Positions 38,340-48,970 of a DNA stretch of 64,000 nucleotides are shown one piece after another. This stretch comes from Pagrus major (lineage: Eukaryota; Chordata; Actinopteri; Spariformes; Sparidae): the NCBI RefSeq assembly GCF_040436345.1, contig NC_133219.1, positions 22,223,458 to 22,287,457 of the forward strand. The letters are read 5' to 3'. The stretch's first letter is position 1, and the number at the start of each line of letters is the position of its first letter. The position numbers and the translations under genes were made by a program. The notes beneath the pieces are model-generated. The model saw only the letters and a list, made by a program, of their open reading frames with translations. It did no database searches and was not told the DNA's origin.

Positions 38340-38810
38340 TAAAGATGTTAGGTATTGATGGTGTGTTTTTAGAACTAATAATAAAAAACTAATAATAAAA
38401 ACAATAAACTTTATTTATAAAAGGAATAAAAGCGATAAAACAGGCAAAATCACTGAAAAAGAAGGGGGGGTAATGCAAAAATAAAACTGAAATAAAACTT
38501 AAAAGAATAAAATCAATAAAGGATGATAAGAAGACGACATCACATCAAATGAATTAAGAACCGATAAAAAAAAGATTATGGGCAGTAAAAAGAATAAAGG
38601 ACAATAAATAGATGAAAAATAACAAATGAAAGCAGTAAAGGACGGTAAGAAAAAAGACATCACAGGGGAGGAATTAAAACAGATTGATAGACTAAGAGCA
38701 GTAAAAGGAATAAAAGATGGAAAGATGAAAAATCACAAAAGAAGGGTGACTTCACAGGAAAGCAAGTTCATAAAAGTGGGTTTTAAGAGGTGATTTAAAA
38801 TAAGTTACTG
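38340..38810. repeat. A-rich degenerate tandem repeat (unit about 110-120 bp)
   Basis: Segments beginning near 38,504, 38,589 and 38,706 share the order AGAATAAA..GGA..GATAAGA..GACATCACA..GCAGTAAA. The region is extremely A-rich on the plus strand and starts with an ATAAACTTTATTTATAAAAG stretch similar to common fish repeats. It is probably derived from an old retroelement; the family is not identified. Confidence 0.45.
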
Positions 38811-39814
38811 TTATATGAGATTTCTTTTCTTTTTTCTAAAATGTTGCTGTCAAGCTGCCATTGAACAAGAACTGCCTTGTAACATAAATAAAGACATAGT
38901 GTCCGCACGCTTGGCCTGTCTACACACTCACACTGCCCTCTAGTGTTTAATTTGCACTATAAAGCAACATTTCACTATCTACAGACTATTCTAGCAGCCC
39001 TCGCTCCCCACTAACAAAACCCTGTGAGCTAGAGGGAGGTAGAGAGAAAAAACTTTACAAAAGAAAAAGAAGAGAGGTGACAGGGTGTAGCTGCAAACCA
39101 CAGCACATGTTTTCCATTTATGGGTTTTTCTAGTTTCTGCTGTGGAAGCTGCCAATAATGTCATATTGTCTCCCCTGGACTAACATGTTTGTGATGTGTT
39201 CTCAATGACAGGAAGTTGTGAAAGTACACTCTTAAATTAGCACAGGAAGAAAGATGTTAAGGGATTTAAGACACACACCCTGTGCTGTGTAAGTGATAGC
39301 ATAGCTCAGTAAAGATATGTATAAGAGGAGATGATTTCCCCTTATGGAAGGCTGGCAGACGACACCACATCCAGTTGCCTTAAAACAGAGAGAAAGGACA
39401 CGTTGAAGCCCCCTTGACATATCTAGGATTACAGATCATGTGTAAATGTCTGGGACACATGTTTGGGGCACATGTTACTCTGACCATGTGTGGCTGTATG
39501 TCAGCCTGTCTCCACAATGTCGGCGATTGTTGCCATTCTGCAACATACTCTGACTTTCTTCTTAACCAGTGCAGCACATGAGGAAAAAGAAAGAAAGAAG
39601 AATTGATGGATGAGAGTATGAGATGTGAATCATTTTTAATGAGAAATTTGAAACATGAAATGTGATTAAGAGTTAATCCAAGCCCCTGTGCGTGTGTTTG
39701 CAAGAAAAAGATATCCCCACAATTTCAGTTACATGAATGTCTTTGAATGCAACAACAAGTAGTATCTGATTTATGATTCTCCACAAACTACATTTAATAA
39801 ACGCAAAACTCCTG

Positions 39815-40265
39815 TTTTCATGTTGATGCAGATTCTCATTCATCCAGGTCAGGGTAATTCTAGGTGCTATATCGCAAAGCACAAGGACAACAATGTACAC
39901 ATCTTGGCCAGAGAAACCAGACGGTTTGAAAGAGGTGTTAAATTGGAACAACCATCGTTGAACAGAGGACGTGGCCTACAACACTACATATCACTCACTC
40001 ACAATGCTGTCCTGAGTTCACTCGCCCGAGGGACACCCATTCACGCCTGGACCCACCTAGCCCTAATGACCCACATGAATGCCGGTTGGGTCAGCGACTC
40101 ACATGTGGCTCTAATGAGTCACACGTGACCTTAATGACCTTAAGGGTTCACACCTACACGTCAGCCGGCAACTTCATTCCAGTTAGTTAGAACTGAAGAA
40201 GCCTCTTGGATGAGAGGTGAAACGTCTCAAGAAACATAAACAAGTCCAACTGCCTACAATGTAGC
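39815..40265 (+). mobile_element. Degraded retroelement fragment with a recognisable coding remnant
   Basis: An internal frame (about 39,900-40,020) retains RETRRFERGVK and PSLNRGRGLQHY. These look like the C-terminal part of a fish retroelement polyprotein, possibly the GIY-YIG-like end of a Penelope-type element. The right end carries GAAGAAGCCTCTTGGATGAG, a motif repeated at 31,740-31,866 in the opposite orientation. Left and right ends are partly inverted copies of each other. The element is truncated and not functional. Class assignment is tentative. Confidence 0.55.
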
Positions 40266-40860
40266 ACTTACAACTTCTGTTTTTGGTCCCAAGATCAACT
40301 TTTTCTGTGCACACAAAAGGCTCATTTCTCTCAAAATGACCAGTTATAGGCACTCCTCTATCGTGCTGTTTAATTAGCCACTTGATGAGACGCTCCTGTC
40401 AGGTGAATGGATTTTCTCGGCAAAGGAGAAGTGCTCACCACCACTGATTTAAACAAATTTTCTTCTAAAGAACTTAGAGAAATAAGTCCAACTCATGCAA
40501 AATAGGAGCAAAAACAAAAGTTTTGCCTTAATATTTTTGTTGAGTATAGTTTGAAAGACTTTTCCATGTAACTTTCTAAGTGAGGAAAAACAAATCGTGA
40601 GTGCATAATGAAGAAAAATGTGCACATAGAAGAAGGATCTTGTGAATTCATTTATTATTCATTTATTTGACAGTGAGGACTCTTACCTGAAGAATTTTCT
40701 GGCTAACGTGTATACAGTTGGTCATAGTTTTGGTGCAATAGTGGACTCTGCTGGACAAGTCTTGTTGAAATTGTGCAATAATACAATAATATTTTGCTTA
40801 TTGCAAGGTTTTTAGGAAGGCTCTTGTGCATACATGTTAATACACAACAAAGAGTTCAGT

Positions 40861-42433
40861 TACAGTGCTGTATTTATTGTTTACTGGAAAAACATTAAAG
40901 CCACATATGATAATATCATCATTATGAACATCTTATATTTACATGGAAATATAGTACAAAATTAAATGTATTCAGATACATTAGTATATGTGTGATATTA
41001 CAGACGTATCTTGGAGTGACACACATTTTTGTCATTCTATCCAGATATCTGTTAGTAGACCAGCTACTATATGTATCATATACATCTTGTCCTGAGATTT
41101 AAACCATTCTGATGTGCAATTTGCTCATTTACACTTTACATTGACAGTGTTGTCATTGTTTAATTAAAGTTTTAAATAAAAGTCTCACACAGAAAAAGCA
41201 GCTCTCTTGGTTTCAGAGCAGGCTGTTTAAACAGTATTTTGTCATCTGTACTTTTCACATCATTTGGTACAGACTTTAGATACAGCACACCTCTGACCTT
41301 AAAATACAGCTTTCAAGCTTTCACGTAAATACAATGAGACCCTGGAATTAAGCATTACATGCGTCTAGTGTCACCAAAAGAGTGACAACAGAGAAAAGAA
41401 GAAAATAAATTACGTATAATCCAATTTCAATCCTGAAAACAAGTCACCGTCAAGGCTTTCAGAAAGTTGGTCTTGATTTAAATGCAAAATGAATACATCA
41501 TTCAGCCACTTAAAATAACTGCTACATCCAGTGTGTCATTATATATTACACATAAACTAAATATTAACGAGAAAGCGCTCAGAGAGCACACACATTCCTG
41601 AGGCTGAAGGATCTTCAAAACTTATCATTTTTACAAAAGATCATCTGGATCTGGATCAGAATTTGCATTAAAATCCGCACAGTGATAGACTGATCCTGAG
41701 TAGATGATACTGTCCATGATTTCTGGCAAATATCTAAAATCTGTCTGTGAATATTTCAGTTTTAATACAAGGGTAAAGGAAATTCCATTAAATTCAATTA
41801 CGATGTTGTTCCACCATGAACTAAATATATCCAACATTTTATAAAATAATTTGTGTGAAGAAACTGGTGTGAAAACATTTAAAGAAAAATCTGTGCTGGC
41901 ACTAATACATATTGGTAAAAGGAGTCCTCCAAAAACAACACACATTTGTCATATTTTAGGAGACATGAACCAAAACAATGTGCTTCATAAATAGCCACAT
42001 GGTGGCACCACTGGATTCACATTTGCACCTGAATTAACAATAAATTTCACGAATACCTTTAAAGTGTTTTTTGAGATACCCTGCAAATTGAAAAGCTGTA
42101 ATTGCAAACGAACACGACCAAAAGCATAACCTCCTTGTGGGCAACAATACCAGCAAGAGAAATTATGCACACAGATCCCATTTTAACAATAATCATGCAT
42201 GGAAATATAATCTATTTTGGGTCTTAAGTGTTTGGCTCAGAGAATATCCTGTATACTCTCTGCGGTTTTAAAGACCCTGTGTGTTGACATCATATTCATT
42301 TTACCACAATAAAAAAAACACACACAATAAAACTAATTATAAGCTCCAGTACCAGCTCACTGTAGTCCATTAGGCAGTCCTATAATCGAGACTGTCCATG
42401 ACGTCAACATAAGCACAGCGTTGTGGTCCTGGC
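40861..42433 (-). other. Probable 3' UTR of the PPxY membrane protein gene
   Basis: No coding signal occurs downstream of the minus-strand stop at 42,434. The first good AATAAA on this strand lies at about 40,868-40,873, which would give a UTR of about 1.6 kb. A perfect TGACGTCA palindrome occurs inside it at 42,399-42,406. The 3' end is inferred from the signal only. Confidence 0.35.
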
Positions 42434-44594
42434 TTATTGTTGTGACCGTGTTTGTGGTTGAACCATGTCTGTGTGAGGTAGGGGTGGTGGGGATGGAGGT
42501 GGTGGTGGTGGTGGCGGTGTGCTGGGATACCCAGGAGCGTTAGATTCTGTGTATGCAGGGGGAAGATCATCAGGCTTAAAGCCCAGCTGAAACACACAGG
42601 AAGAAGAACAAAGTTAGAATCTAAATGCTATAAAATACACACTGAGGTAGATTTTATGTGTTATTTTTGCTGTGAATTTGCCTGAAGGCAAAATAGGACA
42701 AGATCTGCTGCGTCCTGGTCTGACTGGTTTTCATTTTGTATCATATGGCAGCCTATTGGTGCCACGCCACAAAAGAAAAACAAATCAGTCTCATGTAACA
42801 ACGTGTGTAGTTTATTGTTATAACAAAATGATTTTAATTTAACATGAAATATTTTCACATTATTACATCATAAAAACTTACCACAAACTTTTCTTGTTAT
42901 AACAATATACTATTAATCATGTATGACATGAAACGTTTCATTATATTAAGTGATGATTCATTGTTGTAACATAAAACATTATGATGTGATAATATAATAA
43001 TAAACATTTCATGTATTAAAATGTATTGTTAGAACATAACATTACCTTACAACGTGATAATATAATGAAAAAATGTGTGGTTACAACATGAAAATATCTT
43101 TTCTAGTGAGAAAATACCTGTAATGTTAGTGTTGTTATCATGTGAAACGCTTTTTTTTAACAATAAATTATCATCTTGTAATGTGAAACATTTAATGTTT
43201 TTACGAGATAACTTATGTTTATAACATTAAAATGTATGACGTGATAATGTCACATGAATATATAATCTAAAAACAGAAAAATAACATGTTAGTAGGTGAA
43301 AATATCTTGTTATAATATGGAATGTTTCATGTTATAACATTAAAACTTATTGTGTTAACGGGATAATATCTTCTTAATGGGAAAATATCTTCGAATATGA
43401 AACATTTTATGTTATAACAATGAATTAATCTGTTATAATGTGAAGTGTGAAATGTTATAACAAGAGTAGTAGTGTATTGTTATAACACAAAAGTTTTTAC
43501 ATTATAATGTTATACTGAGTTTTGTTTTATAATCACCTCATTATAGGCAGGTGGGGGCGCACAGTAAGCAGCAGTGCTGTATCGTGGTGGTGATTGGACC
43601 TCCTCGCTGTATCGAGGCAGCCTTAAATGGTTTTCGCCCTCTGACACATTTCTGGGGAAGGGGATGAAAAATATCGGATTATGGCGCACTTCCTGCTCAT
43701 TGCGCCTCCACAACTCCCTCTCTATCTGCTCCTCCCTGAAACGACTGCAAGCCCTGCAGAAAGTCGTGCAAAACAAGATGGAGAGGCCGAAGCCCAGGAT
43801 GCCCAGGAAGATCCTTGGAAAGGAAGAGGAGAAGGGTGAAAATAGTGAGAGAGAGTGTGGGAAACACATACATATGGTCTTAATCATTATTGCTAAAGGA
43901 ATAGTCATGACTATTAAGTTTGAATACTTTTTAAATGTTGTGTTTAGGGTCCTGGAGGTCCTGGGCCCTGTTAGAGCTCAAAGACATACTGGTTTTATTG
44001 TTTTATTGATACTACTTTATTGACGTAGATGTGCTCATAAAGATAAATGATGACCTGTTTCAGGGAGAAAATGACACTTTGCTACTGTTTATGATTTCAG
44101 AGACCACGGCTGTATGGTGAAATGAGGGATTTTTTATGCTCTGTATCTGTGACAGTACCTTTTGCACAACACAACCCCTACCAAATCCCATATAAGTTTA
44201 ATTACATTTCTGTTACTGTAATTTTACGACAGTTTGGTCATAAGAGGGGTAACACGGGTTTAACAAACAGCCCAGGGCGTTGACCGGGCCTCCAACTTCC
44301 GCAGATCCCAATCTGATGGAGCATCTGTTGGACGTGCTAGATCCATGGAGGCCAGCCCCATTAACAATTGAAATAGTGCAAACACCATTTCACTGCATCT
44401 TTAGACTAACCTAAACACTATTCATTCACTTGATCCATTACAGATTTACTCAAACCTGGCTGATATTGAAGCTAAGGTAGAAGGCAACTAAGGTAAAAAA
44501 AAAAAAAAAAAAAAGTTAAATAATGTTGCTTTAAATGAATTACCAAAGAAACATTAAAAACAATGACTTACTCTAGAATGAACTCAGATGGCAT
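42434..44594 (-). CDS. Small single-pass membrane protein with three PPxY motifs (TMEM92/WBP1-like architecture)
   Basis: Three coding exons in transcript order: 44,594-44,572 (MPSEFIL and a split codon), 43,813-43,537, 42,586-42,434. Splice sites are clean and the total is 150 residues. Residues about 9-27 form one hydrophobic segment (IFLGILGFGLSILFC), followed by a Cys- and Arg-rich stretch (CRACSRFREEQ). The long tail holds SPPRYS, PPPAYNE and LPPAYTE, then a run of eight prolines. PPxY motifs bind WW domains of NEDD4-family ubiquitin ligases, and such proteins commonly act as adaptors on endosomal membranes. There is no signal peptide and almost no N-terminal ectodomain. A 5' UTR exon appears at 44,595-44,666 and another upstream of a donor near 46,373. 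The architecture recalls TMEM92 and WBP1-like proteins, but I cannot assign orthology. Confidence 0.8.
42810..43512. repeat. Degenerate array of palindromic TTGTTATAACAA-like units
   Basis: Within the last intron of the PPxY gene, variants of the self-complementary core TGTTATAACA recur roughly every 30-80 bp, for example at about 42,819, 42,893, 43,304, 43,330, 43,407, 43,454 and 43,480. They are often joined to ATGAAACATTTCATG, itself a near-palindrome. The whole 700-bp block is AT-rich and could fold on either strand. No open frame is present. Confidence 0.6.
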
Positions 44595-45436
44595 CCTTGG
44601 CGCTGCGTGAATAAACCTTTAATGGACCAAAATGGACGTATCAGATGCAGAAACCACAGAATGAACCTGAAGGGGAAACAGGAAGAACACTGCATATTAA
44701 TTTTTGTCATCGATTGCATGCTTTACTTATCTAAAAATTGTATTTCTATGATTATCAACTAGAGTTTCCACATCTTTATTCTTCCTTGATCTCTTACATG
44801 AATTATACTTTGAACTTGAGACCCATAAATGTTTTGCCAATTTTAATTGCCTGTCTCAACTCTTACTGGGAAACAGTTTGTCCTGTAGTTACCTCATATG
44901 GTTTACAATCATTCAGTCTACCTGAACTAGTTGGTGTTATTATGCAAAGGTCTGGTGATAAGATTTGTTCCACTATGCTTTGAAACCAATCAGGTGAGCA
45001 ACAGCCTTAGTTTATGGTGTAAAAGAAGGTCAGAGACATTGGTATCAGTGGTCTGAAATAAATTTAACATAAAACTTTTCAGCTGGGTTGAGCAGGTTCT
45101 TCTTTCTCTTTACCAATATCGACCTTTTAAAAAACAGAAACATCAAGCTGAGCGGAGGGCTGTTCTTGGCTCATAAAAAGTTGATGTTTAAGAGATGCAT
45201 TGTTTTCACAGGACATCATTTCTATCAAAGGAGGGTTGGGCAGGTTCACATTAACACCCTGAAAGATGTTCCAGACACAGTCCTTATGTGTCCCATCATG
45301 AGTCATGCACAGAGACTAGACTGAACTGGGTTTGCCTCAGATACCACTCCTACCTCATGATCACAGGTGTTCATCAAAATTACCATCAGCCACAAATAAA
45401 AACTGACCTTTAACCTTTTGCCTACTGTACTTTTAG

Positions 45437-46050
45437 TCAGTGGTGGATATAACAAAGTACATCTACTCAAGTATCGTACTTGTATTTCACTTGAGCATTT
45501 TATATTTTTTGCTTGTTTATACTTAAATACTTACTAAAACAGCTTGAATTGGCTTTGTGTGTTGTGTTTTTGCATAATCATGTCCAATGCTTTTTTTAAC
45601 TGAACTCTTTCAGTATTTCATTTTATCGGTCTTAGTGTTGTGTGTTTGGGACTATGTTGTTTTAATTGTCTTCTAGCTTATCTGTGTTGTATTTTATTTT
45701 ATTTGTACAAGCACTTTGTAACCTTGTTAAGAAAGGTGCTACATAAAGAAAGATTTTTATTATTCTAATTATTAGTATTACATTTGACATGGAATATTGC
45801 ACATTTCACTCCGATATATAAAGTTTGGTAGTAAAAATTAGCTTACCCTCGCCAGCTACAACACTAATAGCAATGTTATAGCCATAATAATTGAACAATA
45901 TATTAGTTTATGATACAGAAGGACTACAATAAAAGGGTAATCACAAATAAGTACTTATTTTTACAGTGTGATTGCACTACTTTTATTATGTAAGAACATC
46001 AAAGTACTTTGTCCTCAACATGATATTGAATCTGTACTCAGAAAGGAAAC
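45437..46050. repeat. Dispersed teleost repeat of the 'aagtacatctactcaagta' type
   Basis: The left part reads AAAGTACATCTACTCAAGTA then GTACTTGTATTTCACTTGAG, a sequence seen very often in fish genomes. The right part returns in inverted sense near 45,947-46,020 (AAGTACTTATTTTTACAGTG and AAAGTACTTTGTCC). It lies in the first intron of the PPxY gene. It is probably an old non-autonomous DNA element; family naming is from memory of its look, not a search. Confidence 0.5.
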
Positions 46051-46456
46051 AAAAACACTATACATAATTTTAGGTGGTCAAACATCACCACTTTATACAT
46101 GCTGCATAGATTCTTAATACAAAAACAGGCAAACAAAAGAGCGCAAAAATCACGAGAGGAAGGTGAGGTCAAAATTCACACGCACATGATCAGCGAGCAC
46201 ATTGGAACAGGGCCCCGGTCTGTAAATACTGACTAAACAAATAAACAGCTCCCAGTATGATTCATTTGAGATACTTTGATTCCATTCAATTTGATTTGAT
46301 TAGAAATTGAGCTGTAAGTTTAATAAAAAAGGAAGGAGAAGCAGAAAGACAAACTTCAGGCTCTTACCTCCAGTCCAGAGACGACTCTCCTCAGGTGTAC
46401 AACGGTGAGGGAAAAATCACTGGAGCAGAGTGCAGTGGGTGTGCTCATGAGGAGGC

Positions 46457-46457
<1 letters not shown>

Positions 46458-46510
<53 letters not shown>
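46458..46510. repeat. (TG)n microsatellite at the 5' end of the PPxY gene
   Basis: About 26 perfect TG steps lie just upstream of, or within, the first untranslated exon (donor near 46,373). A TATATATTG element on the minus strand at about 46,546-46,555 would place transcription start close to this repeat. Confidence 0.93.
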
Positions 46511-46513
<3 letters not shown>

Positions 46514-46559
46514 TGCGTGTAAGTGAGTGCAAAGCCCAGCATGTACAATATATAAGCCC

Positions 46560-47774
46560 CTAAAACCCCCTTTGGAAACTGGAGTATTTTTTGTATGTCA
46601 GCAGTGTGTTTAACTTATACACACAGGTGTTATGTGTTTCATATATATTCTCACTTATATGAATGCATGCGTGTGTTTTATCAGCTGGACAGTGTGTTTT
46701 ATTAGTTTGTGCTAAAGGTCCATCAGAAGAATTTATGGCAGCATTAGAAGATTTAAAGTAACAGCTACCTTTCCCCACAAGGCCTCATAGCGACAAGAGC
46801 GGAGGAGTAAAATAACTAGTTTAAACTGAAAAGAAATAAAATAAAAGAGAGGGGGAAGACTACAAGTCTGTTTCCCAAGTCAAGAGCACCTTTATTGAGG
46901 TTCTTCAATGTTTACATGAGCAGAGAGTCAATACTGGTGCTCCTCAGTCAAAGTGACAGGTGAAGTTGTTGTTTATCACAGGGGCTCTGCCAATATGGAT
47001 CAGTAACACTTTTGACACTTGCAAAAGACAGGCTTAAAAAAAAATTAAAAGAAACCTGGTTTGGTTTCTGTTCTTTATTTGTTTTTTGGTATTTTCTATT
47101 AGAATTTACGACAGTTGAACAATAATAGCACACAGGACATAACAAAGTGGTCAGAATCAAAAGGTTCGTATTGTACCTAGATGAAGTTTCAGAAGAAGAA
47201 TGGTATTTAAGTTATACGTGAATATATTGCATGTGCATGTTTACTGATATTTAACATATTACTATTACCCTTTCGACCAACATTTACTATAATGGAACTC
47301 AACCCCCATGTCTTATTAACTCCACACACCACCCCTGTTTGTCTTCTAATCCGAGCTGAGATAACCCCTGTTGACATCACAATGACATCATCAGAGGTTA
47401 TTTTCACAGACTTGAGAAATGTCCCCCAGAGAACCAGAGGACATAAGGAAACTGTCGTCATTGCCAAATCTTCATGTATACAAAATGGCGGAGTTTCCCT
47501 TTAAAGACAAATACTCCTCAGGTGGTTTGGCCACCGGCGCAAGTTTGATGTTACGTATGAGTTTCTGTGTGACCGAACAGAAACACAGGTCAACAAAATG
47601 ATTGCAAAATTGCCCCACAGACCAGGAAATGTAATCTTTACTGCTGGCTGGGTGTGGACCTGCTGATCAGGGTGAAATGGTACAAAGGTTTCATCCACTC
47701 TCAGGGGTTATGAAGCAAGGATTAGCAATATCACCACAATACAAATAACGGAACGCAGTAAAAAAATAGAAATA
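46560..47774. other. Intergenic stretch between ERAP1 3' end and the PPxY gene promoter
   Basis: I see no supported gene here. Open frames are short and lack splice context. A TTTATT at about 46,891 could be a distal poly(A) signal for ERAP1. Confidence 0.4.
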
Positions 47775-48970
47775 TGAAAAGTCAAATCAACTTTATTAGT
47801 CCGATGTTTAATAAAACAACCCAATACTCTCCTTACAAAACAATAGCATTGCTCTGAATCCTGTCGTACAAAAGAGTGATTTTACAGTGGCATAAAACAT
47901 AACAACACATTCCTGATAGTGCACTTTCTTTCTCATCTATATGAGAAGTTAAATAAAGTTAAGAATGCTACCAAGAAGGAGAAGTGATGTCAGAATTTAT
48001 ATTAATGTTCCCAACATTGGAAACTCAGGCAAATAGTGCAAAACAGTGATCAGTGATCTTGAGTTTTCAGCATATTTAAGTCAATTATAATTCAAGTGCT
48101 TTAGGGTAACTTTTGTACAAACAATTGTTTCAGAAATCTTTCGGGTGTAGCTGCTGTAGATAACCCACATTTTGCAGCATTTTCACTGAAGGCTGAGGCT
48201 ATCAGGCTTATTTTTCTAGAGGGAACCTTTTTTTTGTTTGTTTTGTTTTTCATGTGAAAAGGAGTGGTCTGGTACCTAATATTTTGAGAAAAATATGATA
48301 TCTAATATGGTACAACACTCTACAATATTTATGTTGTTGCTCTCTGCAGTGATAATGCAGCATGAATAAAACCTCACAAAAATTTTACATAGGAAACGCT
48401 CACACATACCAACTTCACTTCACACAAACACACACATCAAAAAACAAACACACACAAACAGCTCCGAGCACAAATGGTCAGGTGAGGAAAAACATCCTCA
48501 ACTTCTGCCATGTGGGGGTTCTTTAAGGAAATCTATGATTACTTAGATCTCTTTTTAAACCTGAGAAACACCCCCATTGATCAGCACTCAGATGTAGCAC
48601 AGTCATTGTTATGCAAGTCAACATAGCACTTGTGTATTCAACAAGTCAAGTGTTGATACGCAAGTGCTAAGTCAGGTCGGTCAGGTGTGGGTAATTAATA
48701 ATATGCATTGAGATTACACAGGATCCAAAGGTTTTTGTTTGCTTGTTTGTTAGTTTTGCTTTTGAAATCTTCACATTTTTGGAGGGGATGTCAGGAGTCA
48801 TAGGTATTAAGTTGAATTGCTAAACTGTCTGAATTCTGTCCTCATTATAAAGTCATCAAATTTGTGATTCAAGAGATGCTCTAAGTCTTGTGCCTCATAC
48901 CCACACCTCTTGCAGTTAACGTCTTTAGCAACATAATTGTCCATTCCAGATGTTTTTGTTTCCGCTGGAG
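47775..48970 (-). other. erap1: Probable ERAP1 3' UTR
   Basis: The region follows the ERAP1 stop at 48,971. An AATAAA on the minus strand lies at 47,792-47,797, giving about 1.2 kb of UTR. The sequence is AT-rich and non-coding, with CA-rich runs near 48,400-48,460. Confidence 0.45.

Larger units (their letters stand above)
30560..40860. other. Gene-poor intergenic region
   Basis: About 10 kb between the Val/Glu-rich gene promoter and the inferred 3' end of the PPxY gene. No convincing multi-exon gene is visible on either strand. Open frames are short, low in complexity and not bounded by good splice sites. It holds CA microsatellites, two related retroelement fragments, a possible solo LTR, an A-rich degenerate repeat and a CRE/CCAAT pair, listed separately. 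Confidence 0.6.

Noticed and set aside
42370-42597. His-rich minus-strand frame (HRHHHHHLHPHHP)
   Set aside because: It is the wrong frame of the PPxY gene's last exon. The phase set by the upstream exon gives the Pro-rich reading instead.
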